A stretch of 64,000 nt of DNA, from positions 62,001 to 126,000 of the forward strand of contig DLJZ01000002.1 of assembly GCA_002478865.1 (NCBI GenBank), read 5' to 3'. Below, in pieces: positions 35,824 through 45,040 of the stretch (its first letter is position 1; every line of letters starts with the position of its first letter). This DNA is from Hungatella sp. UBA7603 (GTDB lineage: Bacteria > Bacillota > Clostridia > Lachnospirales > Lachnospiraceae). The notes beneath the pieces are model-generated. The model saw nothing but the letters and a program-made list of their open reading frames with translations, searched no databases and was not told the origin of the DNA. Position numbers and translations under genes: made by a program.

Positions 35824-36201
35824 ATGAACATAAGCAGTACCACAAGTGCCGCCCCAAACCAATTTGGCGCAAACGCCGATTCTATTGGCAGCAGTGATTC
35901 TGAAGACAACAACGCAGCCATTAAGGACTTACAAGGAAAAAAGGCCCAGTTGGAACAAAAATTGAAAGCGGCGAATGAACCATTCTCAACCAAACCCAGT
36001 AAGGAATATGCCAGCCTGAAAAAAGAATTAGCCGAAGTCGAGCGTAAGATCCAGGACTTAAAAGCCGATACCAAAAAGAAAGAAAAGGCTTCGTCCTCTT
36101 CCAGAGACTCATTTGACCAGTACAAACCGGGGGACGATAAGTTGGAAACCGGCACTTACAGTCAGGGTTTTGATGAAAATCAAAAAAGGCTTCTATTCTG
36201 A
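35824..36201 (+). CDS. Coiled-coil protein, FlxA-like, third gene of the two-component operon
   Basis: 125 aa. Start at MNISSTTSA with AGGAGG 7 nt upstream. Residues 1-30 are low-complexity Ser/Ala/Asn; residues about 34-80 form a heptad-like coiled coil in two helices ('KDLQGKKAQLEQKLKAAN', 'ASLKKELAEVERKIQDLKAD'); the tail is hydrophilic. The helix pattern resembles FlxA-like (PF14282) proteins. No signal peptide or TM helix. Its gene starts 72 bp after the kinase gene and is followed by a strong terminator, so it probably belongs to the same transcript. Confidence 0.75.
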   Translation: MNISSTTSAAPNQFGANADSIGSSDSEDNNAAIKDLQGKKAQLEQKLKAANEPFSTKPSKEYASLKKELAEVERKIQDLKADTKKKEKASSSSRDSFDQYKPGDDKLETGTYSQGFDENQKRLLF

Positions 36202-36223
36202 TAAAAACAGCCGCTATGTAAAC

Positions 36224-36262
36224 AGAGAGATGCCCTGTCAATCGAAAGGGCATCTCTCCATT
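36224..36262. terminator. Bidirectional terminator between the coiled-coil gene and iolB
   Basis: GAGAGATGCCCT pairs with AGGGCATCTCTC; TTTTTT follows on the plus strand. It lies between two convergent operons and probably serves both. Confidence 0.87.
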
Positions 36263-36264
36263 TT

Positions 36265-37041
36265 TTAGTTCACTTCCTTGACCCAGTTATATCTTGGGTC
36301 ATCAACTCTTGTTGTCCAGGGATTACTGGGAAGATGGCGGATCATCCAGCAGTAATACATGGGAAATCCGGGTGCAGTTGTCTGAGGGTGGGTCTTCCCT
36401 CCAGGAATGGCTGCACAGCCTCCGTCCTTGATCTTAAAGGCTTCCTCGCCGATAAAGCAGGCTCCAAAGCCTTCTGGCCGTTCGTAACGATAGTAATACA
36501 CCTCTGGCTGGGGATGCTCGTGGGGGGTGTAGCTTGACCAGCCGCCTTGATGGGTGATTACTTCTCCATTTACCATATTGGAATAAGGAGCGTTGCTGTA
36601 ATCGAAGATGGTGCGGACCGTACGTTTCATCTTATTCTCCCAAAGTCCCTCACCAAATGTATCATTGGTACAATCCTCTGGCCGGTAGAATATGCCTTCA
36701 AATGGTTTCTCATTTTCGGTGCACTGAACTAAGATCTGGCTGTCAGCCTTTGCTCTCACCGTAACGGTTGTTTCCTTGGAAACATGAAGACAGTAAGGGC
36801 CTTCCTCAATGAGACTGCTGCGCGTTCCGCACGCCTCCTTCCCCTCCCAGGAAAAAGTGATTTCCCCGATGAGAAGCAGGACTGCCATCTCGCTTTGAGG
36901 ATAGGAAAAGGTGCGTTCCTCTCCTTTCTTTAACTCATAGACAGCAATATCCATTAACATATCATTGTTCGCATCTCCGGCTTTACACAGGGTCTTAACT
37001 CCCTCCTGATCAAACTCCGGATAGCTGAATAATTCGCTCAT
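36265..37041 (-). CDS. iolB: 5-deoxy-glucuronate isomerase
   Basis: 258-aa bicupin enzyme of inositol catabolism that converts 5-deoxy-D-glucuronate to 5-dehydro-2-deoxy-D-gluconate. Recognisable stretches: 'RTIFDYSNAPYSNMVNGEV', 'GGWSSYTPHEHPQPEVYYYR' (cupin metal residues H, H, E) and 'HPQTTAPGFPMYYCWMIRHL'. Last gene of the iol operon. Length is normal for the family. Confidence 0.95.
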   Translation of the reverse strand: MSELFSYPEFDQEGVKTLCKAGDANNDMLMDIAVYELKKGEERTFSYPQSEMAVLLLIGEITFSWEGKEACGTRSSLIEEGPYCLHVSKETTVTVRAKADSQILVQCTENEKPFEGIFYRPEDCTNDTFGEGLWENKMKRTVRTIFDYSNAPYSNMVNGEVITHQGGWSSYTPHEHPQPEVYYYRYERPEGFGACFIGEEAFKIKDGGCAAIPGGKTHPQTTAPGFPMYYCWMIRHLPSNPWTTRVDDPRYNWVKEVN

Positions 37042-37067
37042 GGCAACTCCTTTCTTCCTATTATGAA

Positions 37068-38081
37068 TTACATTGTGATTTCTGAAATTTTAACAGGTCT
37101 GTGCTCTTCCACGGATTTCTTTGCTGCGATTCCCATAAGTACTGGCTTTAATCCATCTAACACGCCAAGAGGAGTATCTGTGTTATTTTCAATGGCTTCA
37201 ATAAAGCAGTTTACTTCTTTTGCAAAGGACTGCATGTAGCGCTCTAAGAAGAAGTAGAGAGGTTTTTCTCCGGTGACACCGTCTGCGGTGCTAAGTATAG
37301 CACTGGATTCAGTATCGTTAGCGGTTGCCACCATACCCTTGGAGCCAAATACCTCTGCTCTTTGGTCATAGCCATAAACGGCCTTTCTGGAGTTATCAAT
37401 CACTGCTATGGCGCCATTCTCCATCTTAATGGTGATAACTGCGGTATCCACGTCTCCTGCTTCTCCAATGGCCGGATCAACTAAGACTGCTGACTGAACG
37501 TAGATCTCCTCTGCGTCACAGCCTGCCAAGAAACGCACCATATCAAAATCATGAATGGTCATATCAAGGAACATACCGCCAGAAACAGCTGCATACTCTG
37601 CACTTGGTGGTTCTGGATCTCTGGAGGTCACCTTAATGATATGAGGCTCTCCGATTTTTCCTGCTACTACTGCATTCTTAACTGCTTCAAAGTTGTGGTC
37701 AAAACGGCGGTTAAAGCCTACCTGATACTTCACCTTGCTATCTTTTAATGCCTCAATGACATCTTTAATTTTATCAACGTCATGGTCAATTGGTTTTTCA
37801 CAGAAAACGTGTTTACCAGCCTTAATTGCTTCCACAGAGATAGGGGAATGTGTGTTGGTGGAGGAACAAATTAAAACGGCATCGATTTCTGGATCTGCTA
37901 AGATCTCTTTATAATCCTTGGTGGTATGATGAACTCCCATGCCTTTTGCCCAATTAGCAGTCTCTTCGTTCATAAATGGGTCAGCGATGGTTTTGATTGT
38001 TGCATTCTTTACGATGTTGCAAATGCTGGTGGTATGAACTTTTCCGATCCTTCCAGCCCCAATAATACCTACAGTTACCAT
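37068..38081 (-). CDS. iolG: Inositol 2-dehydrogenase
   Basis: 337-aa Gfo/Idh/MocA dehydrogenase that oxidises myo-inositol to scyllo-inosose with NAD+. Rossmann motif 'GIIGAGRIGKVH' (residues 5-16), catalytic Lys in 'VFCEKPIDHD', and 'MTIHDFDMVRFLAG' with the Asp/His pair. It lies 30 bp after iolE and is followed by iolB. Confidence 0.94.
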   Translation of the reverse strand: MVTVGIIGAGRIGKVHTTSICNIVKNATIKTIADPFMNEETANWAKGMGVHHTTKDYKEILADPEIDAVLICSSTNTHSPISVEAIKAGKHVFCEKPIDHDVDKIKDVIEALKDSKVKYQVGFNRRFDHNFEAVKNAVVAGKIGEPHIIKVTSRDPEPPSAEYAAVSGGMFLDMTIHDFDMVRFLAGCDAEEIYVQSAVLVDPAIGEAGDVDTAVITIKMENGAIAVIDNSRKAVYGYDQRAEVFGSKGMVATANDTESSAILSTADGVTGEKPLYFFLERYMQSFAKEVNCFIEAIENNTDTPLGVLDGLKPVLMGIAAKKSVEEHRPVKISEITM

Positions 38082-38111
38082 AATTTTCTTCTCCTTTTAT
38101 TGTTTAATGAA

Positions 38112-39011
38112 TTAAAGACCAGTTTTTTCTGAAATGAATTTTCTTGCATTGATGGCATATTCCAGTGGGTTAGCTTTTGCTGGATCCTGCTCTGCTTCCA
38201 CTACCATATAACCTTCATAAGAAGCGTCCTCTAATACTTTAAAGATAGGATCAAAGCTTACGCAGCCATCTCCAGGAATGGTGAAGGCACCTGCCCGTAC
38301 CCCTGCAAGGAAGCTCATTTTTTCTTCCCTTACCTGTTTTACCACATCTGGACGAATATCCTTTAAATGTACATGCTTAATGCGGTCCACGTATTTTGTG
38401 ATCATAGCCACCGGATCCTCGTCGCAATAAGCAAAATGTCCGCTGTCAAATAAGAGACTAACGTATTCTTTATCCGTACCTGCCATCATGCGCTCCACTT
38501 CGGCTGCACTCTGAACAACGGTTCCCATATGATGATGGAAAGTAAGATGAACCCCATACTCTTCTTTGGATACTTTTCCAAGACGATTTAAACCGTCGCA
38601 TAAAAGATCCCATTCCTTATCATTCATCTCATGTTTGCCTTCAAATACGGGCTGATCAAGCATTCCCTGTGTGCTGTAGCTTTGCTCAGAAACTCCAACT
38701 ACTTTTGCCCCCATAGCTGCAAGGAAAGCCACATGCTTTCTAAATTCTACCTCTGTCTCTTCGTATGGCTTGCTGATTAAGAAAGTAGAAAACCATGCGT
38801 TACAGATTTCGACTCCTCTTAATTTCAAGGCCTTTTTTAAGACCTCCACATCCTTTGGGTACTTATTCCCCACCTCTGAGCCGGTAAATCCAGCCAGTGC
38901 CATCTCGCTGACACACTGCTCAAAGGTATTCTCCCCACCGAGATCTGGAAGATCATCATTGGTCCATGCGATTGGTGCGATTCCTAATTTTACTTTCTCC
39001 TTGTTTAACAT
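38112..39011 (-). CDS. iolE: Myo-inosose-2 dehydratase
   Basis: 299-aa TIM-barrel protein of the xylose-isomerase-like superfamily that removes water from scyllo-inosose to give 3D-trihydroxycyclohexanedione. 'LGIAPIAWTNDDLPDLGG' at the N-terminus is diagnostic for IolE; 'LTFHHHMGT', 'LLFDSGHFAYCDEDP' and 'VVEAEQDP' carry the metal and catalytic residues. Between iolD and iolG in the operon. Confidence 0.95.
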   Translation of the reverse strand: MLNKEKVKLGIAPIAWTNDDLPDLGGENTFEQCVSEMALAGFTGSEVGNKYPKDVEVLKKALKLRGVEICNAWFSTFLISKPYEETEVEFRKHVAFLAAMGAKVVGVSEQSYSTQGMLDQPVFEGKHEMNDKEWDLLCDGLNRLGKVSKEEYGVHLTFHHHMGTVVQSAAEVERMMAGTDKEYVSLLFDSGHFAYCDEDPVAMITKYVDRIKHVHLKDIRPDVVKQVREEKMSFLAGVRAGAFTIPGDGCVSFDPIFKVLEDASYEGYMVVEAEQDPAKANPLEYAINARKFISEKTGL

Positions 39012-39038
39012 ATTGGTATCCCTTCCCTATTTTATTAT

Positions 39039-40967
39039 TTAATACCGCCTTGCCTTACCGCGGTTTTCAATCAAAGTTTCATATGCTTTTTGCTGCCCTT
39101 CATCTCCGGTCACACTTGCAAGTCCCACATTCCACCATGAATTGTAACCCTCTGTCATGGTCTTTGGAAGTACCTTGATATCAATTAAAGTGGAAACGGT
39201 CTGCTTCTTCGCATCTGCAAGTGCTGCCTTTAATTCATCCAGTGTTTTTGCGGTGTAGGTCTTAACCCCATATCCTTCACAGACCTTAGCATAATCCACT
39301 GGGATCAGTCCGCCGTTTAAAGCCCCGTCTTCGCTGCGATAACGGAATTCTGTTGCCAGGTTTCCGATGCCGTTTGACATCTGGAGATTGTTGATACAGC
39401 CAAAGCCGCAGTTGTCAAACAAAAGAACATTGATCTTAATTCCCTCCTGAAGAGAGGTTAAAAGCTCGCCATGAAGCATCTGGAAGCTTCCATCTCCGCA
39501 CATAGAATATACTTCCTGCTTTGGTGATGCCATCTTTGCGCCAAGACTTGCCGCAATCTCATAGCCCATACAGGAATAACCGTATTCCATGTGATAAGCA
39601 TCTGTTTGATCCGTGGTCCACATTCTCTGTAAACAGCCTGGAAGACTACCAGAAGCCCCGACTACGATGGCGTCAGAATCAATCTCACCGCGGATTAAGG
39701 AAATAGCCGCTGTCTGAGTGATTACACCGCCTGTGAGTGCAACGAACTCCTCAATGGACACAGGGTTTCTTGCTTTCACCATAGGCTCAAAATTATCATC
39801 ATAGCAGTATGAGGAAAGGCGTTCCATCTCCTCTTCCCAGGCTTTCTTTGCTGCCTCTATTTCCCTATTATAACCAGATACATATCCTTGTTTTTTCAAA
39901 CGTTCTGACAACACGTTAAGAGCTGCCTTTGCATCTGCCACAACAGGAAGTGAATCCATCTTATAAGCATGGAATCTGGAGATATTAATGGATGCCATCT
40001 TCATATCAGGATTCTTAAACTGGTTTTTAGAGCCAGTGGTAAAGTCAGACAAACGGCTTCCCACAGAAATGATTAAATCGGCCTCTTCTGCGATGGTATT
40101 TGCAGATAAGTTTCCAGTTACGCCTAACCCTCCCAGGTTATAAGGATGAGACGATTTACAAGCACTCTTACCAGCCTGAGTTTCTGCAAATGGTATGTGG
40201 AAGGTCTCACAGAACTTCATCAGTTCCTCACCAGCTTCAGAATACCGAACCCCACCGCCACAGATGATCATTGGCTTTTTGCTCTTTACGATCATTCCTA
40301 CCAAGTCGTCTAAGTCTTCACTCGTTGGAACCGGACGAGAGATTCTATGCACCCGTTTCTCAAAGAAATAATCCGGGTATTCATAAGATTCCCCTTCCGC
40401 ATCCTGAGAAAGAGCGACGCAGACTGCGCCTGTTTCTGCTGGATCTGTGAGAACCCTCATAGCATTGATCATGGTTGACATCAGTTGTTCCGGGCGAACG
40501 ATACGGTCCCAGAACTTGCACACAGGACGGAAAGCATCGTTCGTCGTAATGGATGGGCCATAGCTTTGCTCCAACTGCTGCAGCACTGGGTCTGGCTGTC
40601 TGGTGGCATAAGTATCACCAGGAAGGAGGAGAAGAGGAATGTTATTTACGGTGGCACAGGCTGCGGCTGTTACCATATTGGCTGCACCTGGTCCAATGGA
40701 GGATGCGCAGGCAATGATTTTCTTTCTGTTGTTTTGCTTGGCATACCCTGCTGCCACGTGAGCCATCCCCTGTTCGTTCCGTCCCTGATATACCTTTAAG
40801 CTTCCTGGATTTTCATCCAGTGCCTGACCAAGACCTACCACGATTCCGTGACCGAAAATAGTGAAGACTCCTTCTACAAACTTTGTTACTTCTCCGTCTC
40901 GCTCCACATACTGGTTATCTAAAAACTTTACCAGTGCCTGCGCAACCGTCATTTTGGTGTACCCCAT
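39039..40967 (-). CDS. iolD: Trihydroxycyclohexane-1,2-dione hydrolase
   Basis: 642-aa thiamine-diphosphate enzyme that opens the six-carbon ring of 3D-trihydroxycyclohexanedione to 5-deoxy-glucuronate. N-terminal Pyr domain with the activating Glu in '[15 protein letters not shown]'; C-terminal PP domain with the ThDP/Mg motif '[16 protein letters not shown]' to '[11 protein letters not shown]'. It resembles acetolactate synthase in fold but is longer, as IolD is. Position and neighbours support the call. Confidence 0.95.
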   Translation of the reverse strand: MGYTKMTVAQALVKFLDNQYVERDGEVTKFVEGVFTIFGHGIVVGLGQALDENPGSLKVYQGRNEQGMAHVAAGYAKQNNRKKIIACASSIGPGAANMVTAAACATVNNIPLLLLPGDTYATRQPDPVLQQLEQSYGPSITTNDAFRPVCKFWDRIVRPEQLMSTMINAMRVLTDPAETGAVCVALSQDAEGESYEYPDYFFEKRVHRISRPVPTSEDLDDLVGMIVKSKKPMIICGGGVRYSEAGEELMKFCETFHIPFAETQAGKSACKSSHPYNLGGLGVTGNLSANTIAEEADLIISVGSRLSDFTTGSKNQFKNPDMKMASINISRFHAYKMDSLPVVADAKAALNVLSERLKKQGYVSGYNREIEAAKKAWEEEMERLSSYCYDDNFEPMVKARNPVSIEEFVALTGGVITQTAAISLIRGEIDSDAIVVGASGSLPGCLQRMWTTDQTDAYHMEYGYSCMGYEIAASLGAKMASPKQEVYSMCGDGSFQMLHGELLTSLQEGIKINVLLFDNCGFGCINNLQMSNGIGNLATEFRYRSEDGALNGGLIPVDYAKVCEGYGVKTYTAKTLDELKAALADAKKQTVSTLIDIKVLPKTMTEGYNSWWNVGLASVTGDEGQQKAYETLIENRGKARRY

Positions 40968-40985
40968 AACCCTTGTCTCCCTTCT

Positions 40986-42002
40986 TTATGCTCTGGCGAT
41001 CATTTCGCCGAATTTTTCCTTACTTTCTTTGATAAATGCACGAACTTCATCTGGTCCAGGAAGATCCTCGGAACAAGAGTGGCTTGCCACCATCATCGCT
41101 GCTTCTGCACTGCCAAATTCCAGACTATCAATCATCTCCCAGCCTTCAAACAATCCATATAAGAAACCGGAACCATAGCCATCTCCGCCACCAAAGGATT
41201 TAAGAGCCGTAACTGGGAAAGGCTTGATACTATAGCGGTTGCCATCGTTTGTATAAGCGGTAGAACCTTCCTTGCCATGCTTAATAATGACGATCTTTGC
41301 CTGTTCCTTATGCCATGCAGCCGCGCTCTCCTCATCGGAACGGCCTTCTTCGATCAACCGTTCTGTTAAGTTAAATTCCTCTCTGGAACCCATGATGATA
41401 TCTGCTTCCTTTGCTACCATAGAATAGTAGATGGATATCTCATCCTCACTAACCCAGTTATAAGGACGGTAATCAATATCAAATATAATGACTGTGCCAT
41501 TCTTCTTTGCAAGCATCACTGCCTTAAGAGCTGCTTCTCTAGAAGGGCTGGCTGCAAGAGACGTTCCGGAAATCAGGATTGCCTTTGTATTCTTTATATA
41601 TTCTTCATCAATATCCGCCGGATCAAGCTGCAAATCTGCAATGCAGTTGCGATACATTAGGATACTGCTTTCCGTAGGAGACAAAATCTCCGTAAAGGTC
41701 AGGCCAATCTTTTCACCGTTCTCACAGCGGCGGATTCTGGTTACATCAATTCCTTCTTTTTTGAAAAAGTCTGTTACAAAATCCCCAAACTGGTCATCGG
41801 ATACTCTTGCAAAAAATCCTGCCTTCAATCCATGTCTGGAAACACCAACCGCAATGTTAGCCGGTGATCCACCCACATACTTTTTAAAGGTAGTGCACTC
41901 TGCCAGGGGATGGAAATAATCCACCGGGTTAAAATCAACGGCCACTCTGCCTAGTAAAACTAAATCCATTGGTCTTTTCTCGTCAAATGTAATATACTGC
42001 AT
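40986..42002 (-). CDS. iolC: 5-dehydro-2-deoxygluconokinase
   Basis: 338-aa PfkB/ribokinase-family kinase that phosphorylates 5-dehydro-2-deoxygluconate at C6. 'GGSPANIAVGVSRHGL' is PfkB signature 1; 'SFGGGDGYGSGFLYGL' contains the catalytic Asp (GxGD). Start at MQYITF with GGAGGG 5 nt upstream; an in-frame ATG 11 codons earlier would overlap iolJ. It lies 15 bp after the aldolase gene. Confidence 0.94.
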   Translation of the reverse strand: MQYITFDEKRPMDLVLLGRVAVDFNPVDYFHPLAECTTFKKYVGGSPANIAVGVSRHGLKAGFFARVSDDQFGDFVTDFFKKEGIDVTRIRRCENGEKIGLTFTEILSPTESSILMYRNCIADLQLDPADIDEEYIKNTKAILISGTSLAASPSREAALKAVMLAKKNGTVIIFDIDYRPYNWVSEDEISIYYSMVAKEADIIMGSREEFNLTERLIEEGRSDEESAAAWHKEQAKIVIIKHGKEGSTAYTNDGNRYSIKPFPVTALKSFGGGDGYGSGFLYGLFEGWEMIDSLEFGSAEAAMMVASHSCSEDLPGPDEVRAFIKESKEKFGEMIARA

Positions 42003-42016
42003 GCTTTCCCTCCAGA

Positions 42017-42862
42017 CTACAGCGGTTCTGCACAATTAAAAATGCGGATGTGCTGTGTAACATTATCGTAAACGCCCTTTACCATAGCTTCATTTAATCC
42101 AAAATAATCATGTTTTCCTTCACTGCCTAAATAGTTGATTGCCTCTTTCGTCAAGCTGTCAAAGCTTGCAGTAGCAATGTTGATCTTGCGTATACCAAGT
42201 GAAATGGCGATTCTAAAATCTTCCGGTGTAATCCCGGTTCCTCCATGAAGCACCAAAGGTGCGTCTGTGATCTTACCAATCGCTCCTAACACATCAAAGG
42301 CAAGACGAGGCGCCACCGGATAATTACCGTGAGCGTTTCCAATGGCAACTGCCAAGGCGTCCACTCCGGTCCGTTTTAGAAAAACCTTGGCGTCTTCTGG
42401 GTTGGTGCATCTAATCCCCTCATCGACGCTGCCATCCTCACTTCCGCCCACCAGACCAAGCTCCGCTTCCAGTGTGGCTCCGTACTTCTTAGCAAGGTCA
42501 GCCGCCTGCAATGTTTTTTCTATATTCTCCTCAAAAGGAAGGGTTGAACCGTCCATCATAATGGAAGTGAACCCATATTCCAACGCCTGATGAAGCACGT
42601 CTAGTGTCTTTCCATGATCCAGATGAACTGCAATATCCACAGAAGATTTCTTTGCCGCCTCCACCATCATGGGAGCCATCAGAGCCAATGGAGAATGGGG
42701 AAGCCTAACCTCTGCAATCTGTAAAATGATAGGGGTATCCATATCCTCAGCCGCCTTCACCGCTCCCTTTACCATCTCAAGGTTCCCCACGCTAAATGCA
42801 CCAACGGCCCGATGTTTCGTCTTCGCCTGATCAAGCAATTCCTTCATTGTTACTAATGCCAT
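42017..42862 (-). CDS. iolJ: Class II aldolase, 6-phospho-5-dehydro-2-deoxygluconate aldolase
   Basis: 281-aa zinc-dependent FBP-aldolase-family enzyme. 'VDIAVHLDHGKTLDV' carries the zinc His and catalytic Asp, 'YGATLEAELGLVGGSEDG' a further ligand, 'VLHGGTGI' and 'KINIATASFDS' the phosphate loops. In an iol operon the expected reaction is cleavage of 6-phospho-5-dehydro-2-deoxygluconate to dihydroxyacetone phosphate and malonate semialdehyde. A general FBP or tagatose aldolase activity cannot be excluded. Confidence 0.9.
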   Translation of the reverse strand: MALVTMKELLDQAKTKHRAVGAFSVGNLEMVKGAVKAAEDMDTPIILQIAEVRLPHSPLALMAPMMVEAAKKSSVDIAVHLDHGKTLDVLHQALEYGFTSIMMDGSTLPFEENIEKTLQAADLAKKYGATLEAELGLVGGSEDGSVDEGIRCTNPEDAKVFLKRTGVDALAVAIGNAHGNYPVAPRLAFDVLGAIGKITDAPLVLHGGTGITPEDFRIAISLGIRKINIATASFDSLTKEAINYLGSEGKHDYFGLNEAMVKGVYDNVTQHIRIFNCAEPL

Positions 42863-42884
42863 ACGCTTCTCCTTTATCCCCGCT

Positions 42885-44039
42885 TTAATTAAAAAGTCTG
42901 CGGTAAATCTCGGTTACATCGTCCTTTGTCATGTCTTTTCTGGTATTGGAAGGACTTCCGCTTTCCATGGCATCCCCTGCCATCTTATCAATGACTGCGA
43001 AAAATGCTTCCCTGTTTATACCATATCCAGAAAGAGAAGGAATCTCAAGTTCCTCTACAATTCCAATTACAGCCTGTAAAAATGCCTTTGCTGCCACCTC
43101 ATCCGTATCCGCTTCCCCTGCGACTCCGATTTCTCTTGCCATAACTGCAAACCGATCATAAGCTCCATCAAGAGCAAAGCGGAAACATTCCTTTAAAAGC
43201 ATGGCATTGGAAATACCGTGAGGAACATGAAATAGTGCTCCAATGGGGCGGCTCATTCCATGAACCAGGGTAACCGATGCATTGTTAAAAGCAATACCAG
43301 CTTCTAACGCAGCCAAAGCCATCTCTTCTCTGGCCTTTTTGTCCTCCCCGTTATGATAAGCCTTAGGAAGCCAGGCAAAGATTCTCTTAACGGCTGATAA
43401 GGCAAAGGAATCGGATAAGGGCTGTGCCTTTCTTGAGGTATAGGCCTCCATTGCATGAGTTAAAGCGTCAAGTCCGGTAGCCGCTGTAATCTTAGGCGGA
43501 GCCGTCATAGTAAACCTGGGATCAATAATAGCAAGGTCTGGCATCAATACCGGACCTTTTAAAAGCATCTTAATGTCCTTTTTGGTATCTGTAATAATGG
43601 TAAACTGAGTTGCCTCTGAACCGGTACCTGCTGTGGTAGGAATGGCAGTCATAGGAGGAAGTTCTCCTTTAATTACCTTACCCATGTAATCAGAGATCAC
43701 ACCGCCACAAGCAGATAACGCAGCAATTGCCTTCATGGAATCAATGGGACTTCCGCCTCCCAGTGCGATTAAGAAATCACAGCCTTCCTCGTTGTAGGAG
43801 GATAACCCGTCTTCAATCATGGAATCCGTTGGCTCTCCATTAATCCCGTCAAATACGAAATAGGATATGTTCTCTTCGTCTAAAAGTCCCGTTAAAATCT
43901 CCACATTTCCAAGCTTTACCATCACCTCATCCGTGACAATTAAAGCCTTTTTCCCTTGTTCTTTTAAATGACCCCTAGCATCAAAGAGGGCATTGTCTCC
44001 ATTCACGATTGTTCCAGGCATAATAAACTCTCTTCCCAT
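42885..44039 (-). CDS. Iron-containing alcohol dehydrogenase, first gene of iol operon
   Basis: 384-aa group III (Fe-ADH) enzyme. 'ALGGGSPIDSMKAIAAL' and 'PTTAGTGSEATQFTIITD' bind NAD(P); 'GLDALTHAMEAYTS' and 'HGMSRPIGALFHVPHG' hold the metal His residues. It is the promoter-proximal gene of the operon, so it should be induced by inositol. No IolA-type malonate-semialdehyde dehydrogenase gene is seen in the cluster; this enzyme could instead reduce malonate semialdehyde to 3-hydroxypropionate. That role is inferred from position only; 1,3-propanediol or other aldehyde reduction is equally possible from sequence. Confidence 0.88.
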   Translation of the reverse strand: MGREFIMPGTIVNGDNALFDARGHLKEQGKKALIVTDEVMVKLGNVEILTGLLDEENISYFVFDGINGEPTDSMIEDGLSSYNEEGCDFLIALGGGSPIDSMKAIAALSACGGVISDYMGKVIKGELPPMTAIPTTAGTGSEATQFTIITDTKKDIKMLLKGPVLMPDLAIIDPRFTMTAPPKITAATGLDALTHAMEAYTSRKAQPLSDSFALSAVKRIFAWLPKAYHNGEDKKAREEMALAALEAGIAFNNASVTLVHGMSRPIGALFHVPHGISNAMLLKECFRFALDGAYDRFAVMAREIGVAGEADTDEVAAKAFLQAVIGIVEELEIPSLSGYGINREAFFAVIDKMAGDAMESGSPSNTRKDMTKDDVTEIYRRLFN

Positions 44040-44101
44040 TATTACGCTCCTTTCCTATTTATGATAATATTTTGATTTAATTGTTGTTGTATTTTGGTTA
44101 T

Positions 44102-44130
44102 ATTCTAGCACTTTTCCTGGGTATGGTCAA
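44102..44130 (-). promoter_or_regulatory. Promoter of the iol operon
   Basis: TTGACC (44130-44125), 17-bp spacer, TAGAAT (44107-44102) on the minus strand, followed about 60 nt later by AAAGGAG before the Fe-ADH start. Confidence 0.8.
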
Positions 44131-44179
44131 GAGATTCTTCCAGTTTTTTTCCTTAATATGATCACTTTTTGGTAACTTG

Positions 44180-44208
44180 TTGATATTTTTTTGTGCATCT
44201 GTTATAAT
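44180..44208 (+). promoter_or_regulatory. Promoter of the DeoR-family regulator gene
   Basis: TTGATA (44180-44185), 17-bp spacer, TATAAT (44203-44208) on the plus strand. It is back-to-back with the iol promoter, with 49 bp between the two -35 boxes, a space suited to a shared operator. Confidence 0.82.
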
Positions 44209-44254
44209 TTCATTAGAAAGGTTGCCAATGGGGCAGCCATAAAAGGAGTGTAAC

Positions 44255-45040
44255 ATGAGAATTTCCCGTATTGACGAATTAGAACAATATATTCTGGAAC
44301 ACAAGACTGCCACCATTGATAGCCTGTGCGAAGTCTTTGAAATATCAAAAAATACCTTGAGAAGAGACTTAGAGGTACTGGTATCCAGAGGAACGGTAGA
44401 AAAGGTATACGGCGGTGTAATTGCCCTGGAATCTGTCTCTCCCATTCCAGAACTTATCACCTTTCACGAGCGGGCCAATCAGAATGCACATAAAAAACAG
44501 CGGATCGCAGCCTTAGCAGCTTCCTATGTCAGAGAACGTGACATCATATTTATAGACAGCGGAACCACGACCATGAATATTGTGGACTATTTGACCCATT
44601 TGAATACGGTCACTGTCATAACAAACAGCGTTCAGGTCATAAATAAGGCCATGAATTATTCAAATATTAACTTAATCGTCTTACCTGGTTCCTTAAAAAG
44701 AGATACGGCATCTCTTGTGGGAAGCTCCTGTGTGGAGTATTTGGAGGACTTTAATATTGTCCGGGCTTTTATGGCTTGTACGGGAATTTCCACTCAGGCT
44801 GGAATTTGCAATGCATCTACGGAAGAATACAATGTGAAAAAAGCGGCGATTAAAAAAAGCCAGAAGCATTACCTTCTGGCTGATTCCTCAAAGTTTGGCC
44901 GTGCCTCTCTTATGACGTTTGGAGATGTGAGTCAGTTTGATTCCATACTAACCGATCAGATGCCAGATGATGCATTCTGCTCCTACTGTGAGGAACAAGG
45001 CTGCGCCATCCGCATCGCCACAGAAGCAGTCGTCAGATGA
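44255..45040 (+). CDS. iolR: DeoR-family repressor, probable regulator of the iol operon
   Basis: 261 aa. N-terminal DeoR winged HTH (residues about 18-55, 'IDSLCEVFEISKNTLRRDLE' then 'GTVEKVYGGV'); C-terminal sugar-phosphate sensor domain with 'DSGTTTMNIVDYL', 'NSVQVINKAMN' and 'CTGISTQAGICNAS'. Members of the family release DNA on binding a phosphorylated sugar; B. subtilis IolR responds to 2-deoxy-5-keto-gluconate-6-P. Assignment as IolR rests on its divergent position beside the iol genes. AAAAGGAG lies before the ATG. Its last 8 bp overlap the convergent GH28 gene. Confidence 0.88.
   Translation: MRISRIDELEQYILEHKTATIDSLCEVFEISKNTLRRDLEVLVSRGTVEKVYGGVIALESVSPIPELITFHERANQNAHKKQRIAALAASYVRERDIIFIDSGTTTMNIVDYLTHLNTVTVITNSVQVINKAMNYSNINLIVLPGSLKRDTASLVGSSCVEYLEDFNIVRAFMACTGISTQAGICNASTEEYNVKKAAIKKSQKHYLLADSSKFGRASLMTFGDVSQFDSILTDQMPDDAFCSYCEEQGCAIRIATEAVVR

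Noticed and set aside
44098..44460. 120-aa minus-strand frame over the regulator start
   Set aside because: It lies antisense to the DeoR-type gene and covers both divergent promoters.
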